Assembly: GCF_042477335.2 (NCBI RefSeq)
Contig: NC_091253.1
Coordinates: 95,352,501-95,416,500, forward strand
Origin: Ovis canadensis
Lineage: Eukaryota; Chordata; Mammalia; Artiodactyla; Bovidae
Direction of reading: 5' to 3'
DNA length: 64,000 nucleotides
The notes beneath the pieces are model-generated. The model had not been told where the DNA came from and did not search any database. It saw only the letters and a program-made list of their open reading frames with translations. Within the stretch, counting starts at the first letter, position 1; each line of letters begins with the position of its first letter. Position numbers and translations under genes: made by a program. Below, piece after piece: positions 48,445 to 58,387 of this stretch.

Positions 48445-49945
48445 TCATTCAGTGCAGCACAGGCCAGCTTGTGCAGCACACCAGGCCTCCTTGTCCATCA
48501 CTAATTCCCAGAATTTACTCAAACTCATGTCCACTGAGTCGGTGATGGCATCCAAGATCTCATCCTCTGTTGTCCCCTTCTCCTCCTGCCTTCAATCTTT
48601 CCCAGCATCAGGGTCTTTTCAAATGAGTCAGTTATTCACATCAGGTGGCCAAAGTATTGAAGTTTCAGCTTCAGCATCAGTCCTTCCAACGAATATTCAG
48701 GACTGATTTCCTTTAGGAAGGACTGGTTGGATCTCCGTGCAGTCCAAGGGACTCTCAAGAGTCTCCTCCAGCCCCACAGTTCAAAAGCGTCAGTTCTTTG
48801 GCACTCAGCTTTCTTTATAGTCCAACTCTCACATCCATACATAACTACTGGAAGAACCAAAACTTTGACTAGATGGACCTTTGTCAGCAAAGTAATTTCT
48901 CTGCTTTTTAATATGCTGTCTAGGTTGGGCAGAGCTTTCTTCCAAGTAGCAAGAGTCTTTTAATTTCATGGCTGCAGTCACCATCTTCTTGTGATTCTGG
49001 AGCCCAAAAGAGTAAAGTCTGACACTGTTTCTACTGTTTCCCTGTCTATTTGCCATGAAGTGATGGGAATGGATATCATAATCTTAGTTTTCTGAATGTT
49101 GAGCTTTAAGCCAACTTTTTAACTCTCCTTTCATCAAGAGGCTCTTTAGTTCCTCTTCGCTTTCTGCCATAAGGGTGGTGTCATCTGCATATCTGAGGTT
49201 ATTGATATTTCTCCCGGCAATCTTGATTCCCGCTTGTGTTTCTTCCAGTCCAGCGTTTCTCATAATGTACTCTGCATAGAAGTTAAAGAAGCAGGGTGAC
49301 AATATACAGCCTTGACGTACTCCTTTTCCTATTTGGAACCAGTATGTTGTTCCATGTCCAGTTCTAACTGTTGCTTCCTGACCTGCATATAGGTTTCTCA
49401 AGAGGCCGGTCAGGTGGTCTGGTATTCCCATCTCTCTCGGAATTTTCCACAGTTTCTTGTGATCCACACAGTCAAAGGCTTTGGCATAGTCAATAAAGCA
49501 GAAATAGATGTTTTTCTGGAACTCTCACTTTTCTGATGATCTAGTGGATGTTGGCAATGTTATCTCTGGATCCTCTGCCTTTTCGAAATCCACCTTGAAT
49601 ATCTGGAAGTTCACGGTTCATGTACTGTTGAAGCCTGGCTTGGAGAATTTTGAGCATTACTTTGGTAGCATGTGAGATGAGTGCAATTGTGCGGTAGTTT
49701 GAGCGTTCTTTGGCATTGTCTTTCTTTGGGATTGGAATGAAAACTGACTTTTCCAGTCCTGTGGCCACTGCTGAGTTTTCCAAATTTTCTGTCATATTGA
49801 GTGTGGCACTTTCACAGCATCATCTTTTAGAATTTGAAATAACTGAACTGGAATTCCATCACCTTCACTAGCTTTGTTTGTAGTGATGCTTCCTAAGGCC
49901 CACTTGACTGCACATTTTGGGATGTCTGGCTCTAGGTGAGGGGAA
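48445..49945 (-). mobile_element. BovB (RTE) LINE, 1.5 kb, 5'-truncated
   Basis: Antisense. From 49945 down: pre-RT segment, FIPIPKKDNAKERSNYRTIALISH, LPDIQGGFRKGRGSRDNIANIH, KLWKIPREMGIPDHLTGLLRNLYAGQEAT, RQGCILSPCFFNFYAEYIM, YADD box (LRYADDTTLMAES), VFPVVMYGCESWTIKKAE region (LVLPVVMYGCESW), LRVPWTARRSNQS and the 3' UTR, which is altered at its very end (GTGCAGCACAGGCCAGCTTG). Frameshifts near 49540 and 49130 break it. Confidence 0.94.
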
Positions 49946-49979
49946 TCCTAAAATGTGAGAATATATAGATTTCTCTGTC

Positions 49980-50394
49980 AGTTCAGTTCAGTTCAGTCGC
50001 TCAGTCGTGTCCGACTCTTTGCAACCCCATGAATTGCAGCACACCAGGCCTCCCTGTCCATCACCAACTCCCGCAGTTCACTCAGACTCGTGTCCATCGA
50101 GTCAGTGATGCTATCCAGACATTTCATCCTCTGTCGTCCCCTTCTCCTCCTGCCCCCAATCCCTCCCAGCATCAGAGTCTTTTCCAATGAGGCAACTCTT
50201 CGCATGAGGTGGCCAAAGTTTTAGATTTAGCATCATTCCTTCCAAAGAAATCCCAGGATTGATCTCCTTCAGAATAGACTGGTTAGATCTCCTTGCAGTC
50301 CAAGGGACTCTCAAGAGTCTTCTCCAACACCACAGTTCAAAAGCATCAATTCTTCGGTGCTCAGCCTTCTTCACAGTCCAACTCTCGTTCTCTG
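49980..50394 (-). mobile_element. BovB LINE, second copy in tandem
   Basis: About 415 bp antisense with a clean (GTTCA)n start (49980-49995) and coding end [18 protein letters not shown] near 50385. It lies 35 bases from the 5' edge of the preceding BovB in the same orientation; each has its own 3' end, so they are separate insertions. Confidence 0.94.
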
Positions 50395-51724
50395 TATGTA
50401 TATACAAATGTCCCAGCTGTTGTTAATTTCTTCTGGAAGAAACTCAGACACACTGAACTTCTGAATAAACATTTCACTTTTTATCCAAGAAAATTAACTA
50501 CTTGACTATTAAATCAGCTTTTGAATTTGTCATTTTCCTCTTTTTATATTTAAATATTAGTTTTAGTGCTGTTTTGAAGAGCCTAGATTTTACTCTATAT
50601 CATATTTAGATGGATTTTTATAAGTCTGAATGAATTATTGTAGCTAGCTAGTTGAGTAAATTGTATTTGGGTTTCTAACTAGTCAGGTTTTAAAGAATTA
50701 AAAGACAGAAAATTGAATTGCATAGTGTCAGTGATTTACAAATCCACAATGACACCAATCTGAGTGGAATTAGATAGTGACATAATTCCATGTGTGTTTC
50801 ACTCACATCTCAAGATATTTAAATTTATATAATCCAACTCTTTTCATAGTGTTGCTTACTATAAATTAATACAGAAAGTCCTTAGGATGCTTAGCCAGTG
50901 ACAAGGAAATTGACACAGTAAACATTTGTTTCCTGTCCTTAAAATTGTGTACATGGCAAACTGATGGTGTTTAATCGATTTCACTTTTTCAGAACAAAGA
51001 TAAATAATTATGTATTGGATATGGAAATCTTGAAGCTTGTTAAACACCTACCTTTTTTTGGTTTATACTGCCCTTTCTTGAGTCCCTTGTTCAGAAGGTG
51101 AAGGCTAGAATTTGTGAAGAGAAAGAGACTGTGTTGTCTCAAATAACTGAGAGTTAAAAAAAAAAAAGGGTAAATTCAAGCATGACTGGATTTAGAAGCT
51201 CATATATTGGAACTTAGTATCTGGTTTCAACTTGTTGCCCAGGTCTGCCATATTTTGGCTTCATTTTCAGGGTCCATGTGGTCACAAGATGGTAGCAGCT
51301 GCTCCAGCCTCATACTTCCTCAAATCAAAGCCAAATCCAAGGGGGAAATGTCCTCTCTATTGAAATATCTCTTTGTGTTGTTCAAGTAAAAATCCTGAAA
51401 TTAGTTCTGATTTATTCTGACTAACTTGGTTTGAGTTAAATGCCTGTTCTTGGATAAATCTTTGCAGCCAGGGGAATTCAAAGTTCTGACTAGCTGAACT
51501 TGAGCCTTATCCCAGGAGCCAGGAATTGAGGCTGTATTTAATATGGATTGAAAGTTGGGAAGGGGTGCTGTTTTTAGGATAAAGATGAGTAGGCTACTGG
51601 AGAATCAAAAATATTCACAATGCTCTGATCATTTTTATTTTCTTTAAGCTAATTCAACACTTTTTGTGAGAATGGGAAATTTATGTACATTTATCAGTCT
51701 CAGTCTGAGGATAATCTATACAGA
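50395..51724. other. Unique A/T-rich sequence
   Basis: About 1.3 kb single-copy DNA. No gene, RNA or recognisable repeat. Confidence 0.5.
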
Positions 51725-51892
51725 ATGAGCCAGTCACTTACTGACTTTGTAATTAATCTTGGGCAGATCAAAATATCTTTGATCTTTGTTCTGAGGAGAG
51801 CAGAACAAGCAAATGGGGATAATATCTTCTTTCTACTGCCTTATGGGTGGTTGTGAAGAGCCAAACAAATAATGCTTCTAGTAAAAAATTAT

Positions 51893-52066
51893 AATGCTGC
51901 TGCTACTGCTAAGTCGCTTCAGTCGTGTCCGACTCAAAGCGACCCCATAGACGGCAGCCCACCAGGCTCCGCCGTCCCTGGGATTCTCCAGGCAAGAACA
52001 CTGGAGTGGGTTGCCATTTCCTTCTCCATGCATGAAAGTGAAAAGTGAAAGTGAAGTCACTGAGTC
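51893..52066 (-). mobile_element. Bov-A2 SINE, truncated
   Basis: Antisense: (TGC)n start, one full monomer, the AAAGTGAAAAGTGAAAGTGAAGTCAC spacer, then stops. Inserted in MIR-bearing DNA. Confidence 0.92.
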
Positions 52067-52169
52067 TATCTAGTATTTAATGAGCAGTTTATGTAGAAAT
52101 TACATTGTTTAATCCCTACAATCAATCTGTACTATAGGTATTACTATACTACTTGTTTTTGAATGACCT

Positions 52170-52392
52170 AAGGCTTATAGCTGCAGCTGCTCAGTCATGT
52201 CCAACTCTTTGCCGCCCCAGGGACTGTAGACTGGCCAGGTTCCTCTGTCTATGGAATTTTCCAGGCAAGAACACTGCAGTGGGTTGCCATGTCCTCCTCC
52301 AGGGGATCTTCTCAGCCGGGGATTGAGCTTGTGTCTCTTAATTCTCTGCATTAGAAGGCAGAATCTAGCACTACCACCACCTGGCAAGGCTT
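52170..52392 (-). mobile_element. Bov-tA SINE with TSD, inside MIR
   Basis: Antisense Bov-tA (52177-52385), GCTCAGTCATGTCCAACTC to CACCACCTGGC. The 7-bp TSD AAGGCTT at 52170-52176 and 52386-52392 matches the uninterrupted MIR phrase 'gacctaaggcttgttgagg'. Confidence 0.88.
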
Positions 52393-53436
52393 GTTGAGGT
52401 TAAGGAATCTGCACAGTATCAATCAGACAGCAATTAAAAGACTGAGTCCGTTCTCATGTCTATCTGGCTACCAAGTTCATGCTGACAGCCACCATGATGG
52501 AATTATAGGGGACTGTCATTGGAGTCTTTAATTCTCAAGTTCACATGTTTTCATATTTCAACATTTTAAAAAATTGGCATACATCTTATAACGGATGATC
52601 AGAGGATAATCATGTTGTAGTAGCCGTTGCTTGAACTTGGCTATTGCCAGTCTTATTGGTAATTCAATTGAGTCTGATACATATGTTGAGTTTAAATGCT
52701 ATACAAATATTATTTAAATATTACATTAAGACTTGGCATTGAAATGGAAAGTTATTTAAATTGGAGGATAATTGCTTTACAACACTGGATTGGTTGTGCC
52801 GTACATCAACATGAATCAGCCATAGGTATATGAATGTCCCCTCCCTCTTGAACCTCCTTCCCACCTCTCACCCCATCCCACCCCTCTAGACTGTCACAGA
52901 GCACCAGTTTGAACTCCCTGCATCATACAGCAAATTCCCCCTGGCTGTCTGTTTTACATATGGTAATGTATACATTTCTATGCTATTCTCTCACTTTGTT
53001 TCATCCTCTCCTTCCTCTACTGTGTCCACAAGTCTGTTTTCTATGTCTGAGTCTCCACTGATATGCTGCAAATAGGTTCATCAATACCATCTGTCTAGAT
53101 GCCATATATATGGATTAATATATTTGTTTTTCTCTTCCTGACTGACTTCACTATATATAATAGGCTCTAGGTTGATCTACCTCATTAGAACTGACTCAAA
53201 TGAATTCCTTTTTCTGGCTGAATAATATTCCAGCATATACATGTACCACAGCTTCTTTATCCATTTATCTGTCAATGAACATCTAGGTTGATTCCATGTC
53301 CTAGCTGTTGTATATAGTGCTTCAATAAACACTGGGGTACATGTATATTTTTCAGTTATGGTTTTCTGAGGGTTATATTCACATTGGTGGGATCGTTGGG
53401 TCATATGGTAGTTTTGTTCTTTTTTTTTGAATCTCT

Positions 53437-54155
53437 ATACTGTTTGAAAGTGAAAGAGGAGAGTGAAAAAGTTGGCTTAAAGCTCAACATTCAGAAAACG
53501 AAGATCATGGCATCCGGTCCCATCACTTCATGGCAAATAGATGGGGAAACAGTGGAAACAGTGTCAGACTTTATTTTTGGGGGCTCCAAAATCACTGCAG
53601 ATGGTGATTGCAGCCATGAAATTTAAAGACGCTTACTCCTTGGAAGGAAAGTTATGACCAACCTAGACAGCATATTAAAAAGCAGAGACATTTCTTTGTC
53701 AACAAAGGTCCATCTAGTCAAGGCTATGGTTTTTCCAGTGGTCATGTATGGATGTGAGAGTTGGACTATAAAGAAAGCTGAGCGCTGAAGAATTGATGCT
53801 TTTGAACTGTGGTGTTGGAGAAGACTCTTGAGACGAGATCCAACCAGTCCATCCTAAAGGAGATCAGTCCTGAGTGCTCATTGGAAGGACTCATGTTGAA
53901 GCTGAAACTCCAATACTTTGGCCACCTGATGCGAAGAGCTGACTCATTTAAAAAGATCCTGATGCTGGGAAAGATTGAAGGCGGGAGGAGAAGGGGACGA
54001 CAGAGGATGAGGTGGTTGGATGGCATCACCAACTCAATGGACATGAGTTTGGGTAAACTCCAGGAGTTGGTGATGGACAGGGAGGCCTGGAGTGCTGCGG
54101 TTCATGGAGTCGCAAAGACTTGGACATAACTGAGCGACTGAAGTGAATACTGTTT
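53437..54155 (+). mobile_element. BovB LINE, 701 bp, with perfect TSD, inside L1
   Basis: Sense BovB (53446-54146): starts just after the RT palm (KVKEESEKVGLKLNIQKTK), C-terminal region, a small deletion at about 53833 (ACG/AGATCC instead of the usual GTCCCTTGGACTGC), 3' UTR. The TSD ATACTGTTT at 53437-53445 and 54147-54155 restores uninterrupted L1 (CTATACTGTTTTCCAAAGTGG). Confidence 0.95.
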
Positions 54156-54667
54156 TCCAAAGTGGCTATATCAGTTTATATTCCAAATTACATTACAACA
54201 GTGCAAGAGGGTTTCCTTTTCTCCACATCCTCTCCAGCATTTATTGTTTGTAGATTTTTTGATGATGGCCATTATGACTGGTGTGAAGTGATAACTCATT
54301 GTAATTTTGGTTTGCATTTCTCTAATAATGAACAATGTTGAACATCTTTTCTTATTGTGCTTATTAGGGATCTGTATGCCTTTGGAGAAATATCTGTTTA
54401 GGTCTTCCACCCACTGTTTGATTTAGTTGTTTGTTTTTCTGGTGTTGAGTTGCATAAGCTGCTTATATATTTTGGAGATTAATCCTTTGTCAAAAATGAT
54501 TTGCTATCATTTTCTCCCATTCTGAGGGTTGTCTTTTCACCTTATTTTTAGTTTCCTTTGCTGTACAAAAGCTTCTAAGTTTTATCAGGTCCCACTTGTT
54601 TAATTTTGTTTTTGTTTCCATTAAGCTAGAAGGCGGGTCATAGAGGGTCTTGCTGTGATTTATGTGA

Positions 54668-54905
54668 AAGAGTGTTCTGTGCTGTGCTGTTAGTCGCTCA
54701 GTCATGTCTGACTCTTTGTGACCCTGTGGACTGTAACCCACCAGGCTCCCCTGTCCATGGGGATTCTCCAGGCAAGAATACTGGTGTGGGTTGCCATGCA
54801 CTCCTCCAGGGGATATTCCCAACCCAGGGACTGAACCCAGGTCTCCTGCTTTGTGGGCAAATTCTTTATGAACTGATCCACCAGGGAAGCACTAAGAGTG
54901 TTCTG
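54668..54905 (-). mobile_element. Bov-tA SINE with perfect 12-bp TSD, inside L1
   Basis: Antisense Bov-tA (54680-54893): TGCTGTGCTGTTAGTCGCTC to ATCCACCAGGGAAGC. The TSD AAGAGTGTTCTG is at 54668-54679 and 54894-54905. Confidence 0.94.
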
Positions 54906-55675
54906 CTTAGTAAAAACCCCATTTTGATCAACCTTTGCAGTTATTGAACTGCAGAAATTCACAAGAATGTCTTATTCAGTGGCTGTGAAGTCACTGAATG
55001 AAATAAAATCAGATTTGGCCTGGTATTGCATGGAAGCCTCATTAGCAGGGACTGGGCCTTGTTTCTTGAAAGTGAACCTACTTAGCACTGTTTACTGATG
55101 CTCTCCTAAGTCTCAGTGGTTCAGTGATAACAGAATCTTTTTACCACTGGATTATCCTGAAACAATACAATTTATTGTTTAGGAAAATTTCAATATGAAT
55201 AAATTTGATTTGACCTCTACTTTCATATTCTTAAAACTTTATAGATTGCCTTTTGGTCTTAAGAGGTCCTCAAACCATGCAGTTTTGCAAATAAGTAAAG
55301 ATGACTATGATCTTAGAAACTGTTACTGTTACTACCACGGGTAGGAACTAAAGTTTGTCTGATCCGTTGTAATTTATAGCATCACTTCACATGTATTTCT
55401 CACTAAATTCTTTCATGTTAATTGTAGAACACCTATAGAATTGAATATGTGAAATATATTTTTGTCTCATGTCCTGGTTTCCATGTATTGACTTCCATAT
55501 TTTCTGATACAAAGGAATATCTGTGCTTTATTTGATAGAACCTCCAAAGATTATGCAGTGTGTCTGTCAGAACAATTTCCAGTTAGTCATGATGGGTCAT
55601 CTCCTTAGTATTAGAATAGTCTTGATACAAAGTGAAAAGAAGTGTTGGGAAATTGTGATACAGTCATAAATGAAG
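54906..55675. other. Unique A/T-rich sequence
   Basis: About 770 bases. No gene or repeat recognised. Confidence 0.5.
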
Positions 55676-55730
55676 TGTTAGTCACTCAGTTGTATCTGAC
55701 TTCTGGTGACCCCGTAGACTGCAGCCCAAA
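55676..55730 (-). repeat. Short Bov-type SINE fragment
   Basis: GTGTTAGTCACTCAGTTGTATCTGACTTCTGGTGACCCCGTAGACTGCAGCCC is the antisense 3' end of a Bov-tA/Bov-A SINE, about 55 bp only. Confidence 0.8.
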
Positions 55731-56504
55731 AGTGATGTGAAGTATAAACTATTGAAAAGGAAGTTGGTTAACACATTGAAAGCGTAAAGGGAAAACGAAA
55801 AGGAGAAAAGATGCTCTTGCCACACCTTGGAAAGTGTGTTTTGTTAGTTGAAATTCCTTATTTAGCTTTTTTTTTTTTTTAAATTTAAATAATCTGTCAT
55901 GCAGACTCAATCTCCATGACTTTGGTGTCAGGACATTGATTTGGGATTTTGGAATTCTGCTTTTATTTATCAGATAAAAAAGGATTATCTTAAAAATATA
56001 CTGTTTCATAAACTGAACATTTTATTTTGAATGGAACTTTCCTTATTTGTTTTATTGCATGTATATGTTTATGATTTTTATCAGGATGATGAAGAGAACT
56101 ATTTAAATTTTAATTCTTAGAATAGACTCCAGGGCATGTTCATACAAATCAGGGTCCTGGCAAGCCTCAATGAGCCAAGGTCCCTCGGAGGGAGCCAGCA
56201 GCAGGAAACGATAGGTTGAGAGGCAGTGAGCAGAAGCTCCTATCTGCACATGTTTATTTTCAGTAATTAGGCACAGTGTTAATAGAAACATTCGTTTGAG
56301 GCAAAGGCTGGTTATTTGCACAAATAGTGGAAATATGTGATACTGTTGTTTTGCTACAAAGACTACAAGATTAACTAAGCGAGAAACACTCAACTCAATG
56401 TAATAAGACCATGTTTCCTAAGAGAATTAGAAATGGAATAAACTTCAAAATGTCTAATGTATTTTATTTCAGAACAATGTCCTTAACATAATTAGTCCTA
56501 TTTT
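55731..56504. other. Unique intergenic sequence
   Basis: About 770 bases with a T13 run near 55868. No gene or repeat recognised. Confidence 0.5.
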
Positions 56505-56636
56505 CTTTTAAAAGGCTTCACTGAAGTGTAATTTATATACTATACATTTTTTGAGTGTAAAATTCAACACCTTTCAGTATACTCACCGTTGCGCATACAT
56601 CACCACAATCAATTGTTGAACACTTCCATTGGCTGG

Positions 56637-57165
56637 AAAGAAATCCTGAAAATATGGTATATTAATACATATATATGGAATCTGGATGGCATCACCAAAT
56701 CGATGGACGTGAGTCTGTGTGAACTCCGGGAGCTGGTGATGGACAGGGAGGCCTGGTGTGCTGTGATTCACGGGGTCGGACACGACTGAGCGGCTGAACT
56801 GAACTGAACTGAACTGATATGGAATCTGGAAAAATGGTACTGGGGACCCTCCTTGCAGGACAGGCCCAGAGACACGGAGGTGGATAACGGACTTGTGGAC
56901 ACGGAGGTTGGGGGGAGGGTGGGACAGACAGAGTGTGGCACTGACACGTGCACACTCCCAGGTGTGAAATAGACAGCCAGGGGTGCTGCTACGCAACGCT
57001 GGGAGCTCAGCTCAGTGCTCCGTGACGACCTAGAGGCTCCGAAGGGAGGAGTGTATGTGTGTACATAGCTGGCTCACGCTGTTGCACAGCAGAAACTAAC
57101 ACGACATTGTCAAGCAATTATACTCCAATTAAAAATAAATAAATAATTAAAAAAAAGAAACCCTG
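56637..57165 (+). mobile_element. L1 3' end inside L1M, sense, with TSD
   Basis: Sense ruminant L1 3' UTR (56649-57153): GGAATCTGGAAAAATGGTAC, GGACTTGTGGACACGGAGG, GCTCAGCTCAGTGCTCCGTG, CACAGCAGAAACTAACACG, CAATTATACTCCAATTAAAAAT, tail AATAAATAAATAATTAAAAAA. TSDs are AAAGAAATCCTG (56637-56648) and AAAGAAACCCTG (57154-57165). It carries a BovB fragment. Confidence 0.9.
56673..56829 (+). mobile_element. Minimal BovB 3' end (131 bp) with perfect 13-bp TSD
   Basis: Only the last 131 bp of BovB (56686-56816): ATGGCATCACCAAATCGATGG to the (TGAAC)n tail. The TSD ATATGGAATCTGG occurs at 56673-56685 and 56817-56829 and lies inside the L1 3' UTR, the youngest layer of a three-level nest. Confidence 0.94.
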
Positions 57166-57653
57166 GACCCCTTAGCCAGTGCTCTCTAATCCTCTCGTAT
57201 TTCCACCATCCCTAAGGAATAGATTTTCTTATTCTCCAGATTTTCCAATTCTGTACAACACATGGTCCTTTGAGACTGATTATTTAGCTTATAGTTTTCA
57301 AGGTTCAACTACGTTGTAGCATGTATCGATAATTTATTTTCATTGATGACTAACGCTCTGTTTAGGGGTATACTGCTTTTATCCGTTGATTTGGGTTGTT
57401 TTCATCTTTTGACTATTATGAAGAATGCTTCTAAGAACATTTGTGTACAAGTTTTTATGTGAACATATATTTTAATTTCCCTTAGGTATATACATAGGAA
57501 TGGAATTGTTGGATCATATAGTAATTCAATGTTTAACATTTTTAAGGAACAGCTGGACTGTTTCCAAAGTGGCTGCAGCATTTTGCATTCCCATCAGCAA
57601 TGTTTACGTGTTACAATTTCTCCATATCCTGTCTGTTACTTGTTATTTTCTGT

Positions 57654-57677
57654 GTGTGTGTGTGTGTGTGTGTGTGA
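57654..57677. repeat. (TG)n microsatellite
   Basis: About 12 TG units inside the antisense L1M sequence. Likely length-polymorphic. Confidence 0.95.
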
Positions 57678-58387
57678 AATGATAGTCATCCTAGTGACTG
57701 TGAAGTGGTATCTCCTTGGGGTTTTGATTTTTATTTCTATATTGGCTAATGACACTGAGTATCTTCTCAGACATTTGTATATCTTCTTCAGAGAGCTATC
57801 TATTCAGATCCCTTGCCTATTTTTAATTGGATTGTCTTTTTTAGTTTTATTAGCTCTTTATATTGTCTAGATACAAGTCCCTTATTACATATATTATTTG
57901 CAAGACTGTTCTCCTGTGAGTTATCTTTTCACTTTCTTAACAGTGTCTTTTGGAGCAAGAAGTATTTAATTTTGATGATTTCCAGTTTTTCTTTCATTGT
58001 TGTTGGTGTTTTCGGTGCCACACCTGATACTATCTGATCCAAACTAACAAAGGCCGAGATATAGCATTCATTCTAATATTTTCATAGCTTATGCCTTAGT
58101 TACTCAATCTAGTTTGAGTTACTTTTTGTATATGGTGTAAGGTAAGAGTCCGACTTGATTATTTTTCATGTGAATATCTAGCAGTCCGAGCACCATTTGT
58201 TGAAAAAACTATTGCTGTTTCATCTTTGTCAGAAATCAATTGGTTGTAAATCTGAGAGTGCATTTCTGGACTATCAGTAATATTCCATTGTTCTATATGT
58301 CTGTTTTTAAGCTAGTACTATGTTTTCTTTCTTTCTTTTTTTCTTTGCTTACCATAGTTTTCTAGTAAGTTTTGAAACTGGGAAATG

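Larger units (their letters stand above)
51725..52490 (+). repeat. MIR SINE sequence, interrupted by two Bov SINEs
   Basis: Two MIR-like stretches. At 51725-51885 TCTTGGGCAGATCAAAATATC then AAATGGGGATAATATC and TTGTGAAGAG. After the Bov-A2, 52070-52490 shows TTTAATGAGCAGTTTATG, TTTAATCCCTACAATCAATC, GTATTACTATACT, and beyond the Bov-tA GAGGTTAAGGAATCTGCAC and CTATCTGGCTACCAAGTTCATGC. Probably two MIR copies. Confidence 0.6.
52755..54905 (-). mobile_element. Ruminant L1 3' part, antisense, carrying a BovB and a Bov-tA
   Basis: Young ruminant-specific L1 3' end: AAATTGGAGGATAATTGCTTTAC, CATCAACATGAATCAGCCATAGG, CCCTCCCTCTTGAACC, then antisense ORF2 landmarks (AGCATTTATTGTTTGTAG, GATGATGGCCATTATGAC, ATTTTGGAGATTAATCC). 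It is split by BovB (53446-54146) and Bov-tA (54680-54893), each with TSDs. L1 similarity ends soon after AAGAGTGTTCTG at 54905. 5'-truncated and nonfunctional. Confidence 0.9.
56505..58387 (-). repeat. Old L1M-type LINE, antisense (3' UTR and ORF2 C-terminal part)
   Basis: Landmarks in order: ACTGAAGTGTAATTTATATAC, CATCACCACAATCAATTG, (nested L1 56649-57153), AGAAACCCTGGACCCCTTAG, ACGTTGTAGCATGTATCG, GTGTACAAGTTTTTATGTG, GGAATGGAATTGTTGGATC, CAAAGTGGCTGCAGCATTTTG, GAAGTGGTATCTCCTTGG, AATCAATTGGTTGTAAATCTG, TTCTATATGTCTGTTTTTAAGC. It continues after the BovB at 60135. Diverged, clearly older than its insertions. Confidence 0.88.

Noticed and set aside
56583-56996. 137-codon minus-strand frame
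   Set aside because: Antisense of nested L1 3' UTR and BovB 3' end.
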